This document shows, piece by piece, positions 34,978 to 44,829 of a stretch of DNA of 64,000 nucleotides (positions within the stretch are counted from its first letter, which is position 1; each line of letters opens with the position of its first letter). The stretch spans positions 62,001 through 126,000 of the forward strand of contig NZ_VFPM01000005.1 of NCBI RefSeq assembly GCF_006716675.1, written 5' to 3'. The notes beneath the pieces were generated by a model. That model was not told the DNA's origin and did no database searches. It saw nothing but the letters and a program-made list of their open reading frames with translations. A program made the position numbers and the translations under genes. This DNA is from Humibacillus xanthopallidus (GTDB lineage: Bacteria; Actinomycetota; Actinomycetes; Actinomycetales; Dermatophilaceae).

Positions 34978-35826
34978 GTGATCCACAGCAAGGTGACAGT
35001 CGTGTTCTGCGGCGAGGAGCACTCCGTGTCACCGGAGACCGGCCTGACCATCGGTCGCTCCGGCGACCTCGAGGTCGACGACAACCCCTACCTGCACCGC
35101 ACCTTCCTCGTCATCTCCTTCGACAACGGCTTCTGGTGGCTGAGCAACACCGGCTCCACGCTGACCGCCACGGTCGCCGACGACCAGGGCCTCTTCCAGG
35201 CCTGGCTGAGCCCCGGCGCCCGCATCCCGCTCGCCATGAAGACCCTCGTCGTGTGGTTCACCGCCGGGCCGACGACCTACGACTTCGAGATCCACGTCGC
35301 GAGCCCGGCCTTCCGCTCGGTCACCTCCGAGCCTCCCGAGGCCGGCGCCGACGGCGCTGCCGACGACGCCGGTGCCGCGACGGTCGGGCGGGTGTCGCTG
35401 ACCCCCGATCAGAAGCTGCTCGTCGTGGCCCTCTGCGAGCCGTTCCTCCTGCGCCGCGAGGCCGGCACGAGCCAGATCCCGTCGTCGGCCGCGGCCGCCG
35501 AGCGGCTCGGCTGGGCCCTCACCCGCTTCAACCGCAAGCTCGACAACGTCTGCCAGAAGCTCGCCGACGCGGGCACCCGAGGGCTCCACGGCGGCGTCGG
35601 CAAGCTCGCGACCGGCCGCAAGGCGCGCCTCGTCGAGCACGCCCTCTCGACCAAGCTCGTCACCGAGGACGACCTCGCCCTCCTCGGCGCTGCCGATGGC
35701 GACGTCGCAACGAGCAGCACCACCACCACCAACACCACCACCGGCAGCGCACGCACCACACGCACCGCACCGAGCCAGGTGGCCGATCCGACCCGGGTGG
35801 TCGCGGCCGAACAGGGGAGATCATGA
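34978..35826 (+). CDS. FHA-like protein with C-terminal helix-turn-helix-like domain
   Basis: A 282-residue cytoplasmic protein. The N-terminal ~110 residues look like an FHA domain (TGLTIGRSGDLEVDDNPYLH, then a WWLSNTGS turn). Residues about 135-225 (LTPDQKLLVVALCEPFLLRR ... RLGWALTRFNRKLDNVC) resemble a winged helix-turn-helix, similar in arrangement to FHA proteins of other actinobacterial secretion loci. A Thr-rich tail follows. GTG at 34978. Its TGA overlaps the giant protein's ATG. Phosphopeptide binding and DNA binding are both possible; I cannot tell which applies. Confidence 0.7.
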   Translation: MIHSKVTVVFCGEEHSVSPETGLTIGRSGDLEVDDNPYLHRTFLVISFDNGFWWLSNTGSTLTATVADDQGLFQAWLSPGARIPLAMKTLVVWFTAGPTTYDFEIHVASPAFRSVTSEPPEAGADGAADDAGAATVGRVSLTPDQKLLVVALCEPFLLRREAGTSQIPSSAAAAERLGWALTRFNRKLDNVCQKLADAGTRGLHGGVGKLATGRKARLVEHALSTKLVTEDDLALLGAADGDVATSSTTTTNTTTGSARTTRTAPSQVADPTRVVAAEQGRS

Positions 35827-38800
35827 GCACCGCCGCCACGAAGCGACGGATCGGAGTCGTCTCGACCGTCGTCGTCGCGCTCGTCGCCGGGCTGCTGGTC
35901 TGGGTGGCCACGAGGAGCGAGGGCGAGGTCGTGCGCAAGGCCGACCTCAACGACGGCGGCGTCTGGGTCACGAGCAGCGAGCAGTCGCGCTACGGCCGCA
36001 TCAACAAGGCCGCCGCCCAGCTCGACCTCGGCATCCTCGACGAGACCTCCAACGACTCCGGACTCGACGTGCTCCAGGACGGGGCGGCGGTCATCGGGCT
36101 GTCGCGGGCGGCCAACCAGATCATGCCGATCGACCCGATGGCCGGCACGCTCGCCGCCGAGCAGGCCGTCTCGCTGCCCAAGGCGAGCACCGCGACCGGC
36201 AACCGCGTCTTCACCGCCCCGGTCGTCGACCTGCGCGGAGGCACCGTCGCGATGATCGACCCGGCGACCGGCGCCCTCAAGGCCCAGCGCGTGCAGACCG
36301 GCACCGGGGTCTCGAGCCTCGACGCCCTCCAGACGCAGGCCAAGCCGCTCGCCAGGGTCGGCGGCAACGCCGCCGTGGCCGTCGGGGTCGACGGGAGCGT
36401 CTATGCCCTCTCGGCCGAGAAGGGCACCGTCTCGGTGCTCCGGCCCGAGGGCACGGGCTTCGCCAAGCCCGTCACCACCACGCTCGGCTTCACGTCGAAG
36501 TCGGCCCAGGTCACCGCGGTCGGCGACCACTGGGTGGTGTGGGACTCCGGCAGCGGCAGGCTCTGGTCCGACACCCTGCCCCAGCCCGAGCAGCTCTCCG
36601 TCGGGGGCACCCAGCCCGGCACCCCGGCATACGCGGCGCTCCAGCAGCCCGGCCCCGACGCGACGAGCGTGCTCGTGCAGGACGAGGCGCGCCTCACCCA
36701 GGTGCCGCTGACTGGGGACGCACCCCCGAGCGGCGGCGTCACGCTCTCGCAGGGCAGCCCCGGCCGGCAGCTCTTCCTCTCGCAGCCGGTGCGCCTCGCG
36801 TCGTGCATCCACGCGGCATGGGCCGGCCCGGCCAACGCCTACTACGGGCGCAACTGCGGCTCACCGGGCGACAGCGACACGGCCGACCTCGGCGCGATGA
36901 AGAAGGGCGTGCGCACCGACGGCGTCAAGCTGCGCGTCAACCGCGGTCTCATCGTGCTCAACGACCTCGACTCCGGGGCCGTGTGGGACGTCGACCGCGA
37001 CCAGGTCAAGATCGACAACTGGGACTCCGTCATCCCGCCGCCGACGACCGACGACAAGAACACGAAGAAGGACGAGAACCTCGTCGACGACGAGCAGAGC
37101 AAGACCCCGCCCAAGGCCCAGAACGACGTCATGCAGGTGCGGCCAGGTCGCACCTCGACGCTCCACGTGCTCGACAACGACTCCGACAGCCAGGGCTCGA
37201 TCCTCGCCATCTCGCCGGGCGACGTCGGACGGGCGAGCATCGACGCGGTGGCGACGAGCGCCTCGGCCGACGGGCAGACCGTCCAGGTCACCGTGCCGGA
37301 CGAGCCGGCCTCCGACACGTTCTCGTTCGACTACACCGTCAACAACGGCACGACGGCCAAGAACGGCCGGGCGACCGCCAAGGTCACGGTCAAGGTCGTC
37401 GGCACCGGGGTCAACACCCCGCCGAAGCTGCGCGCGGGGCAGGGCAAGCTCGCCTCGGCGACCTACCCCGTCGTGGCGGGCAACCCCGTGCGCGTCGGCG
37501 TCGTCGCCGACTGGCGCGATGCCGAGAACGACCCCATCCAGGTGTCGGCGGGCGACCCCGTGACGACCGGCGTCGACGGCTCGGGCGCCCTGACGATCAG
37601 GGCGCGTGGTGACAAGGGCCAGCAGGTCGTCGACTACGTCGTCGACGACGGGCGCGGCGGCTCCACGCCCGCGACCGTCACCCTCGACGTGCTCTCCGAG
37701 GACGAGACCAAGGCGGTGCCGCCGCGCACCCAGCCCGACGTCCTGCGCGGCGTCGTCGGCAAGCCGGTGCAGCTCCAGCCGCTCGGCAACGACATCGCCG
37801 GCGCCGACCCCACCGACCCGCAGGCGCGGATGCGTCTCGCCCAGGCCGTCCGCGGCCCCGGTCAGCTGACCATCGACACCAACCTCGACACCAACGTGCT
37901 CACCGTCACCGGCCAGTCGCCGGGCACGACGACGATCACGTATGCCGCCCAGGTCGGCTCCGGGGTCAGTGTCGGTCGCGTGCGCGTCGACATCCTGCCC
38001 GCCCAGAACGGCGACCTGCCCCCCGTCGCATCGCCCGACAGCGCCGTGCTGCGCGGCCAGACCCCGGTCGTCGCCGACGTGCTCTCCAACGACTACAGCC
38101 CCCGCAGTGACGTCCTCGTCGTGCAGCGCGTCGTCACCGACGCGCCGTGGCTGCGTGCCTCGATCGTGCAGGGCCGGTGGGTCCGCGTCGAGGCGACGGC
38201 TCCGGCGAACGGCGACACGGCCCGCCGCGGCGTCGTCAGCTACACCATCAGCGACGGCACGAAGACCGCCGTCGGCCAGCTGTCCGTCGTGCAGAAGCCC
38301 CAGCCGAAGGAGAAGGTGCTGCCGACCGTCGTCGACGACGTGGCCACCGTGCGGGAGGGCGACGCCGTCACCATCGCGGCGCTCGACAACGACTCGATGA
38401 GCGAGGGCATCCCCCTCAAGCTCGACCCCGCCGCCGTCAAGGTCGTCTCCGGTGGCGGGCAGGCCTTCGCCTCCGGAACGGTCGTGCGCTACGTGCCAGA
38501 GCAGGCCGAGATGACCGGCCCCCGGACGGCGATCCTCGAGTACGCGACCTACCCCGAGGGCCTGCGTGCCCGGTCGGTGACCGGCCGCATCCAGGTGACG
38601 ATCAACCCGCTGCCCGACGCGGTGAAGCGGCCCAACCAGCCCCCGACCGCCCGCAGCTTCTCCGCGAGCGTCACCGCCGGCGACACCCTCGCCATCACCG
38701 TCCCCACCAGTGGCGTCGACCCCGACGGCGACCTCGCCTTCGTCGGCGGCATCGTCGGTGAGGACGGCCGGGCCGTCGACCTCGAGCTCGGTCGCGTGCT

Positions 38801-41800
38801 CGGCTTCGGTGCGGCGACGATCCGCTACGAGGCCTATCCGCGAAGCTCCGGCACCGAGGTCATCCGCTACCAGCTGCGCGACCGCTTCGGCCTGTCGAGC
38901 GAGGGCTTCATCCGCGTCGGGGTCGTGCAGCCCGGTGACCCGCAGCCGCCCGTCGCCGTCGAGGACGACATCGTGGCCGCGCCGGGCCGCACCGTCCACG
39001 CCGACCTGCTCGCGAACGACCTCGTCGGGGCCGGCGACTCCGTGACGTTCGAGGACTTTGCCAAGCTCAACGACGACGACGTGCTGGCCGACTTCCAGCG
39101 GCAGAAGGACGACTCGTTCAAGGTCGTCGCACCGCAGGAGGACAAGGCGAAGGTTCTCACCTACGGCATCACCGACGGGCTCTTCGACGCGTCCCGGTCG
39201 ACGCTGACCGTGCGCGGCCAGAAGGACTTCAACAACCCGCCCATCGCCGTCGACGACACGGCGACGGCGAAGCAGGGGGAGACCTCGGTCCTCGTCGACG
39301 CGCTCGCCAACGACCGCGACCTCGACGGCGACCGCGCCAGCCTGAGGATCACGAAGTTCGTCGGCGATGGCGTGAGCGCCGAGGGCAGGAAGCTGCGCAT
39401 CCAGCTGCGGCCCCAGGCCCGGGTCGTGCCGTACGTCATCGAGGACGCCGACGGCGCCGTCGCCATGGCGCTCATCTACGTGCCCGCGGGGAGCAACGGC
39501 CTGCCCTACGCCGTCGACGGCAAGACCATCACGATGGGCACCGACTCGACCGTCAAGGTCGCACTCGGCGACTACGTCGCCGACCCGCGGGGAGGCAAGG
39601 TCACGGTGACCTCGCCCGAGACCGTCTCGACCTCGCCTGCCGACAACCTGCAGGTCGAGGTCACGTCCGCCTCCGATCTCACGCTCACCTCGACCGGCGG
39701 CTACGTCGGCCCGGCGGCTCTGATGCTCCAGGTGACGAACGCGACCGGCCAGGGCGACACCTCGGCACAGAAGGCCTATGTGACGATCCGCGTCCAGATC
39801 GGGCGGGAGGTGCCCGTGCTCCGATGCCCCGACCACGAGGTGGTGCTGGCCGCAGACGGTCCGGCTCGCACGGTCGACATCACCCGGCTGTGCCGGGTGT
39901 GGTGGCCCGACGGCATCGACCAGGGGTCGGCCCAGTTCGAGGCTGCGTGGGACCCGGCGATCGACCGGGTCGACCTCACCCAGCAGGGGGCCGGTGGCCG
40001 GCAGGTCGTCCTCAAGGCCCAACCCGCGGCCCAGGCCGGCGCGACCGGAGCGGTCTCGGTCAGGGCGCGCGGCGGGGCCGAGTCGTTCCCGATCCGCGTC
40101 CGGGTCACGAGCGCTCCGCCGCTCGCGACGCTCCGACCGGCAAAGGTCGAGGGCCTCATCGCGGGCACGAGCCGCACCGTGAACCTCGCGCAGTACCTCG
40201 ACAGCCCGCTGAGCGCGCCGCAGTGCGCGATCGCCTCGAGCAGCGTCGCGAGCGGCGTCGGGGTGTCCGCGAGCCAGAACGGGTGCCAGCTGACCATCGC
40301 CGCCTCGGACACGGCTCGCGGCGACGCCCGGGTCTCCGTCTCGGTCACCGACGCCCCGGGGCGCTCGCCCGCCCTCGGTGAGGTGACGGTGACGGTGCGG
40401 AGCAAGCCGGACGCGAGCGCGGCCCCGTCGGCGGTCCCGGACCGCGTGCTCGGCAGCAGCGCGCGGGTCGACTTCCGTCCCCCGGCCTATGACGGCGGCC
40501 TGCCGATCCTTGAGTACGAGGTGACGGCGATCGGTCCCGGTGGCGGCCCGCGAGCCTGCCCGTCGAGCCCGTGCACCATCGACGGCCTGACGAACGGCAA
40601 GGACTACACCTTCACCGTCCGTAGCCGCAACGGCGTCGGGTGGTCCGACGCCAGCCCGCCGAGCAACACGGCTCGGCCCGACACGAAGCCTGAGGCCACC
40701 GCGATCGCCGACATCACCCCCGGTGACCGCAAGCTCTCGGTCAGCTGGACCCCGCCGCCCAACAAGGGCAGCGCGATCCTCGAGTACCGCGTCCAGTGGA
40801 CCAACATCGGCGGCGGCGCCGGTGGCGGCGGCATCCAGGCCGTCCCGGCGCCGACGACGACGAAGGACGTCTCGGGCCTCATCAACAACGACGCCTACAC
40901 GGTGCGCGTGCAGGCGAGGAACGAGGCCGGCTGGGGACCCTTCGGTCCCGAGGTCAAGGCGCAGTCCTTCGGCAAGCCGGCAGCAGTCCCGGCACCAACC
41001 CTCAACCCGCGGGAGCCGGTGCCCGGCGCTGCCAACGCGCAGGTGGCCATCTCGTGGCCCGCGACCGACGCCAACGGTCCGCCGATCACGAAGTACGAGG
41101 TCTACCGGCGCAGCGGCGGCGGGGCGTGGACCCTCATCGACACGGTGTCGGGCGGTGCCTCGCGCGTCAGCAGCGACACCGTGCCCTACCAGGGCCAGAA
41201 GCTCGAGTACGTCGTCACGGCCACCAACGGGGGGCCGGCCACGAGCGACCAGGCCAACTTCAGCTCCTACGTCGCGGACGGCATACCGCAGACCCCGAGC
41301 CTGCGCGCCGTCTCGACGCCGAACCCCGACTACAAGGCCAACGCGAGCTTCACGCTCGGCGACTCCCGGTCGCGCGGCTACGACAAGGTCAACTGGCGCG
41401 CGAGCGGGGGCCGCTCCGGGTCGTGGGACTGCTCGGCAGGCTGCTCCGGCGGCACCGCCGGCAACCTCGGCATCAGCAGCCAGTCGATGGACATCCAGGC
41501 GTGCAACGTCGCCGGGCGGTGCTCGCCGTGGTCGAACAACGTCGCCTTCCAGGCCTACGGACCGACGAACGCCATCCGCAACCCGGGCGAGCGGCACGAC
41601 GACAACAGCATCACCTTCACGTGGAACGTGCCCGCCTTCAACGGCCGCGACATCACCCGCTACGAGGTCGCCGGTGACAAGAGCGAGACCTTCGGGGCCT
41701 CGCGCGAGTCGACGACGATCGGCGGACTGAACTTCGACACGACCCGCACCATCCGGGTGCGAGCCTTCGCGACCGATGCCGGGTGGGGGCCGTGGACCTC

Positions 41801-42164
41801 GATCACCGGCACGACGAACTCGGCGCCCAGGCCGTCGGTCGACGCGGTCTACAAGGGCGCCCAGTGCGGGGCCACGAGCGGGTGCCGCATGGACAACGGC
41901 GTGCAGTGCGGCTCGAACTGCAACTTCGTCGCCTACCGGCTGTCGAACTTCTCCGGCGCGATCAGCTGCGCGGTCGACAGCAGTGACGGCGGGTGGCCCG
42001 ACCCCGACGACGGCAGCGGCTGGCGCATCGCGCCCCAGAACGGCGCCAACCAGTCGACGAAGTTCTACGGCTTCTCCGGCGGCTGGGTGAGCGTCACCTG
42101 CACCGGAAAGGGCGCCGACGGCAAGACCTACTCGCCACGTGGCGTCCGCAACCCGTGGGGCTGA
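35823..42164 (+). CDS. Giant membrane-anchored Ig-like/fibronectin III repeat protein
   Basis: A 2113-residue surface protein. A signal anchor (VVSTVVVALVAGLLVWVATR) lies at about 11-30. Residues 40-410 form a beta-propeller-like region. From about 431 there are about ten beta-sandwich repeats spaced ~100 residues apart, many with LDNDS/LANDR-like motifs (near 431, 636, 734, 835, 940, 1043, 1140). Four FN3-like domains cover about 1530-2000 (LTNGKDYTFTVRSRNGVGWS). A Cys-rich final domain (CGATSGCRMDNGVQCGSNCN) ends the protein. No LPxTG motif. It starts by ATGA overlap. It may be an envelope-spanning fibre or scaffold; function is unknown. Confidence 0.88.
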   Translation: MSTAATKRRIGVVSTVVVALVAGLLVWVATRSEGEVVRKADLNDGGVWVTSSEQSRYGRINKAAAQLDLGILDETSNDSGLDVLQDGAAVIGLSRAANQIMPIDPMAGTLAAEQAVSLPKASTATGNRVFTAPVVDLRGGTVAMIDPATGALKAQRVQTGTGVSSLDALQTQAKPLARVGGNAAVAVGVDGSVYALSAEKGTVSVLRPEGTGFAKPVTTTLGFTSKSAQVTAVGDHWVVWDSGSGRLWSDTLPQPEQLSVGGTQPGTPAYAALQQPGPDATSVLVQDEARLTQVPLTGDAPPSGGVTLSQGSPGRQLFLSQPVRLASCIHAAWAGPANAYYGRNCGSPGDSDTADLGAMKKGVRTDGVKLRVNRGLIVLNDLDSGAVWDVDRDQVKIDNWDSVIPPPTTDDKNTKKDENLVDDEQSKTPPKAQNDVMQVRPGRTSTLHVLDNDSDSQGSILAISPGDVGRASIDAVATSASADGQTVQVTVPDEPASDTFSFDYTVNNGTTAKNGRATAKVTVKVVGTGVNTPPKLRAGQGKLASATYPVVAGNPVRVGVVADWRDAENDPIQVSAGDPVTTGVDGSGALTIRARGDKGQQVVDYVVDDGRGGSTPATVTLDVLSEDETKAVPPRTQPDVLRGVVGKPVQLQPLGNDIAGADPTDPQARMRLAQAVRGPGQLTIDTNLDTNVLTVTGQSPGTTTITYAAQVGSGVSVGRVRVDILPAQNGDLPPVASPDSAVLRGQTPVVADVLSNDYSPRSDVLVVQRVVTDAPWLRASIVQGRWVRVEATAPANGDTARRGVVSYTISDGTKTAVGQLSVVQKPQPKEKVLPTVVDDVATVREGDAVTIAALDNDSMSEGIPLKLDPAAVKVVSGGGQAFASGTVVRYVPEQAEMTGPRTAILEYATYPEGLRARSVTGRIQVTINPLPDAVKRPNQPPTARSFSASVTAGDTLAITVPTSGVDPDGDLAFVGGIVGEDGRAVDLELGRVLGFGAATIRYEAYPRSSGTEVIRYQLRDRFGLSSEGFIRVGVVQPGDPQPPVAVEDDIVAAPGRTVHADLLANDLVGAGDSVTFEDFAKLNDDDVLADFQRQKDDSFKVVAPQEDKAKVLTYGITDGLFDASRSTLTVRGQKDFNNPPIAVDDTATAKQGETSVLVDALANDRDLDGDRASLRITKFVGDGVSAEGRKLRIQLRPQARVVPYVIEDADGAVAMALIYVPAGSNGLPYAVDGKTITMGTDSTVKVALGDYVADPRGGKVTVTSPETVSTSPADNLQVEVTSASDLTLTSTGGYVGPAALMLQVTNATGQGDTSAQKAYVTIRVQIGREVPVLRCPDHEVVLAADGPARTVDITRLCRVWWPDGIDQGSAQFEAAWDPAIDRVDLTQQGAGGRQVVLKAQPAAQAGATGAVSVRARGGAESFPIRVRVTSAPPLATLRPAKVEGLIAGTSRTVNLAQYLDSPLSAPQCAIASSSVASGVGVSASQNGCQLTIAASDTARGDARVSVSVTDAPGRSPALGEVTVTVRSKPDASAAPSAVPDRVLGSSARVDFRPPAYDGGLPILEYEVTAIGPGGGPRACPSSPCTIDGLTNGKDYTFTVRSRNGVGWSDASPPSNTARPDTKPEATAIADITPGDRKLSVSWTPPPNKGSAILEYRVQWTNIGGGAGGGGIQAVPAPTTTKDVSGLINNDAYTVRVQARNEAGWGPFGPEVKAQSFGKPAAVPAPTLNPREPVPGAANAQVAISWPATDANGPPITKYEVYRRSGGGAWTLIDTVSGGASRVSSDTVPYQGQKLEYVVTATNGGPATSDQANFSSYVADGIPQTPSLRAVSTPNPDYKANASFTLGDSRSRGYDKVNWRASGGRSGSWDCSAGCSGGTAGNLGISSQSMDIQACNVAGRCSPWSNNVAFQAYGPTNAIRNPGERHDDNSITFTWNVPAFNGRDITRYEVAGDKSETFGASRESTTIGGLNFDTTRTIRVRAFATDAGWGPWTSITGTTNSAPRPSVDAVYKGAQCGATSGCRMDNGVQCGSNCNFVAYRLSNFSGAISCAVDSSDGGWPDPDDGSGWRIAPQNGANQSTKFYGFSGGWVSVTCTGKGADGKTYSPRGVRNPWG

Positions 42165-42244
42165 CCCGCACCCGCCCCCGCACCACCCGGCACGGCCCGG
42201 AACACCCAGACCTCTGCGAAAACCCTGACAGGAGAACGACACCC

Positions 42245-43261
42245 ATGACGGCAACCCCCGCGACGAGCCCGATCACGAGCCCGATCACCAGCCAGATCAC
42301 CCAGGAGCAGGTGACGTGGTTCGCGCACACCTTCGACCAGCTCGTCGCCAACATCGAGAAGGCGGTGCTCGGCAAGCAGCACGTCACCCGGCTCGCCCTC
42401 ACCTGCCTGCTCTCCGAGGGTCACATGCTCCTCGAGGACTTCCCCGGCACCGGCAAGACCCAGCTCGCGCGAGCCCTGTCGGCGACGGTGCAGGGCACGC
42501 ACAGCCGCATCCAGTTCACGCCCGACCTGCTGCCGAGCGACGTCACCGGCGTCACGATCTACGAGCCGACCAAGCAGAGCTTCGAGTTCCACCCCGGGCC
42601 GATCTTCGCGACCATCGTGCTCGCCGACGAGATCAACCGCGCCTCGCCCAAGACCCAGTCGGCGCTGCTCGAGGTCATGGAAGAGGGCCGCGTCACGATC
42701 GACGGCAAGCCGCACTCCGTCGGCGAGCCCTTCATGGTCATCGCGACGCAGAACCCCATCGAGCAGGCCGGCACCTACCGCCTGCCCGAGGCGCAGCTCG
42801 ACCGCTTCCTCATGAAGGCGAGCGTCGGCTACCCCGACCACGAGGCGACCATCGCCGTGCTCGCCGACGCCAAGACGCGCGACCGCGCCAAGACCCTCAG
42901 CCCGCTCATCGCGAGCAACGTCATCGTCGAGATGAGCAAGCTCGCCGACGAGGTGCACGTCGACCCGGCGATCCTCGGCTACGTCAGCCGCATCGCCGAG
43001 GAGTCGCGCCGCCACCCGTCGCTCAAGCTCGGCCTGTCGGTGCGCGGCTGCCTCGCCTACGTGCGCTGCGCGAAGACGTGGGCCGCGAGCCAGGGCCGCA
43101 CCTACGTCGTGCCCGACGACATCAAGCTGCTCGCCGAACCGGTGCTCTCGCACCGCCTGCTGCTCAACGCGGAGGCCCAGTTCGCCGGCACGACGGTCGG
43201 GCAGGCCATCGACCAGATCCTCGGCGACATCGCCCCGCCGGCCGAGCGCGCCTCCGCCTGA
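42245..43261 (+). CDS. MoxR-family AAA+ ATPase
   Basis: A 338-residue chaperone-like ATPase. Walker A EDFPGTGKTQLARAL (about 66-80), Walker B TIVLADEINRASPKTQSALL and sensor ATQNPIEQAGTYRLPEAQLD are intact. CAGGAG 12 bases before the ATG at 42245. MoxR proteins usually help assemble DUF58/VWA-type partners, and the DUF58 gene is next. It sits 80 bp after the giant protein gene, with no terminator seen. Confidence 0.94.
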   Translation: MTATPATSPITSPITSQITQEQVTWFAHTFDQLVANIEKAVLGKQHVTRLALTCLLSEGHMLLEDFPGTGKTQLARALSATVQGTHSRIQFTPDLLPSDVTGVTIYEPTKQSFEFHPGPIFATIVLADEINRASPKTQSALLEVMEEGRVTIDGKPHSVGEPFMVIATQNPIEQAGTYRLPEAQLDRFLMKASVGYPDHEATIAVLADAKTRDRAKTLSPLIASNVIVEMSKLADEVHVDPAILGYVSRIAEESRRHPSLKLGLSVRGCLAYVRCAKTWAASQGRTYVVPDDIKLLAEPVLSHRLLLNAEAQFAGTTVGQAIDQILGDIAPPAERASA

Positions 43262-43308
43262 GGCGGACTCGCGCACCGACAGCACCACGCACGTGTGAAG
43301 GACAGCGA

Positions 43309-44829
43309 ATGACGCTGCAGCAGGAGCAGAACCCCGCGCCGACGCCACGGCCCTCGGCGACCTCGGCGTCCCACTCGAACCCCGGGGCGCGCGCGACCTC
43401 GGGGGCGACGCGTGCCTCGGCCGCGACGGGCCCGCGGGCCGTCGTCGCCGACCTCGCAGGGGCGACGAGCCGCGGCATCCGGCAGGTCACGGCCCCGCTC
43501 ACCCGGTCCGTCGGCCACGTGACGCAGGTGTCCGAGGGCGTGTGGCGCCCCGTCGCCGGGGTGCTGCGGTGGGTGTCGCCGCTCGGGTGGACCATCGTCG
43601 GTCTCGGCGTCGTGTGCTGGGTCGTCGGAGCGCACTGGGGCTGGACCGAGCTGCTCATGGTGGCCGCTGCCGCCCTCGTGCTCGTCGCCATCTGCTTCGC
43701 CCTCGCCGTCGGTCGCACGCGGGTGCGCATCCTCGCCGAGGTCGACCCCCGCCGGGTCGTCGTCGGCGAGCCTGCGACGGGTCGCATCGTCGTCACCAAC
43801 GAGGCGCGCACGCCGATGCTGCCGCTCCTCGTCGAGCTGCCCGTGGGCCTCTCGGCCGCGCGGTTCGTCCTGCCGCCGCTCACCCCGGGCGACGCGCACG
43901 AGGAGCTCTTCGTCGTGCCGACGTCGCGTCGCGGCGTCATCCAGGTCGGCCCCGCCACGACGGTGCAGGGCGACCCCCTCGGCCTCATGCGCCGCACCCT
44001 CACGTGGACCCAGCGCACCGAGCTCTTCGTGCACCCGCGCACGGTGGCGCTCGAGTCGCTCGGAGCCGGCCTGCTGCGCGACCTCGAGGGCAGCACGACC
44101 GAGGACGTCTCGATGAGCGACCTCGCCTTCCACGCGCTGCGCGAGTACCAGCCCGGCGACGACCGGCGCTACATCCACTGGCGCAGCTCGGCCAAGGCCG
44201 GAAAGCTCCTCGTGCGCCAGTTCCTCGACACCCGCCGGTCGCACGTGACGATCGTCGTCGACCCCGACCCGGAGCAGTACCGCTCGGGCCACGGCCGCAC
44301 CGGTCGCGCCGACGCGACCGACCGCGCCACCGCAACCGCGGGCGGCACGGACGGCTCGAGCCGCGGGGGCACACGCGATCTCCTGTCGGCCAACGCCCCC
44401 AGCGCACTCGAGGTCGACGTCGAGACCGCCATCTCGATCGGCAGCTCGATCATGGTGCGCGTCATGCTCGACGAGCAGGACGCCACCCTCGTCTGCCGCG
44501 ACCAGCGGGTGAGCAAGGCCGGCCCGCAGCTCGGCCTCGACGCGATGGCTCGCGTCGTCCCCGGCCCTGTCGACCTGCTGACGACCTCGCTCGACGCCGT
44601 CGACCTCGCCCCCGACACGAGCACCGTCTTCCTCGTCACCGGTCCCCACCGTCCGCTCCTCGACCTCCAGCGCGCGGCCGGGCAGTTCGCCCCCGAGGTG
44701 AGCAAGGTCGTCATCGTCGTCGACCCGCGCGCCGAGCACGGCATCCGTCGCGGCGGCGGGCTCACGATCCTCACCGTCGGCCGCCTCGAGCAGCTGCGCA
44801 CCCTCCTCGTCGCAGGGGTGGCTCGATGA
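43309..44829 (+). CDS. DUF58-domain membrane protein
   Basis: A 506-residue protein with two transmembrane segments around 85-130 (LGWTIVGLGVVCWVVGAHWG, LLMVAAAALVLVAICFALAV). The DUF58 signature YQPGDDRRYIHWRSSAKAG (about 280-298) is complete, within a VWA-like fold. AAGGACAG precedes the ATG at 43309. It is the normal partner of MoxR and of the transglutaminase-like gene with which it overlaps (ATGA at 44826). Confidence 0.9.
   Translation: MTLQQEQNPAPTPRPSATSASHSNPGARATSGATRASAATGPRAVVADLAGATSRGIRQVTAPLTRSVGHVTQVSEGVWRPVAGVLRWVSPLGWTIVGLGVVCWVVGAHWGWTELLMVAAAALVLVAICFALAVGRTRVRILAEVDPRRVVVGEPATGRIVVTNEARTPMLPLLVELPVGLSAARFVLPPLTPGDAHEELFVVPTSRRGVIQVGPATTVQGDPLGLMRRTLTWTQRTELFVHPRTVALESLGAGLLRDLEGSTTEDVSMSDLAFHALREYQPGDDRRYIHWRSSAKAGKLLVRQFLDTRRSHVTIVVDPDPEQYRSGHGRTGRADATDRATATAGGTDGSSRGGTRDLLSANAPSALEVDVETAISIGSSIMVRVMLDEQDATLVCRDQRVSKAGPQLGLDAMARVVPGPVDLLTTSLDAVDLAPDTSTVFLVTGPHRPLLDLQRAAGQFAPEVSKVVIVVDPRAEHGIRRGGGLTILTVGRLEQLRTLLVAGVAR

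Noticed and set aside
36861..42254. A 1797-codon open frame antisense to the giant repeat protein
   Set aside because: In very GC-rich DNA the antisense of a real gene is often open. Its product is a low-complexity Arg/Gly/Val/Asp string with no domain, and the sense gene has clear motifs, start overlap and operon context.
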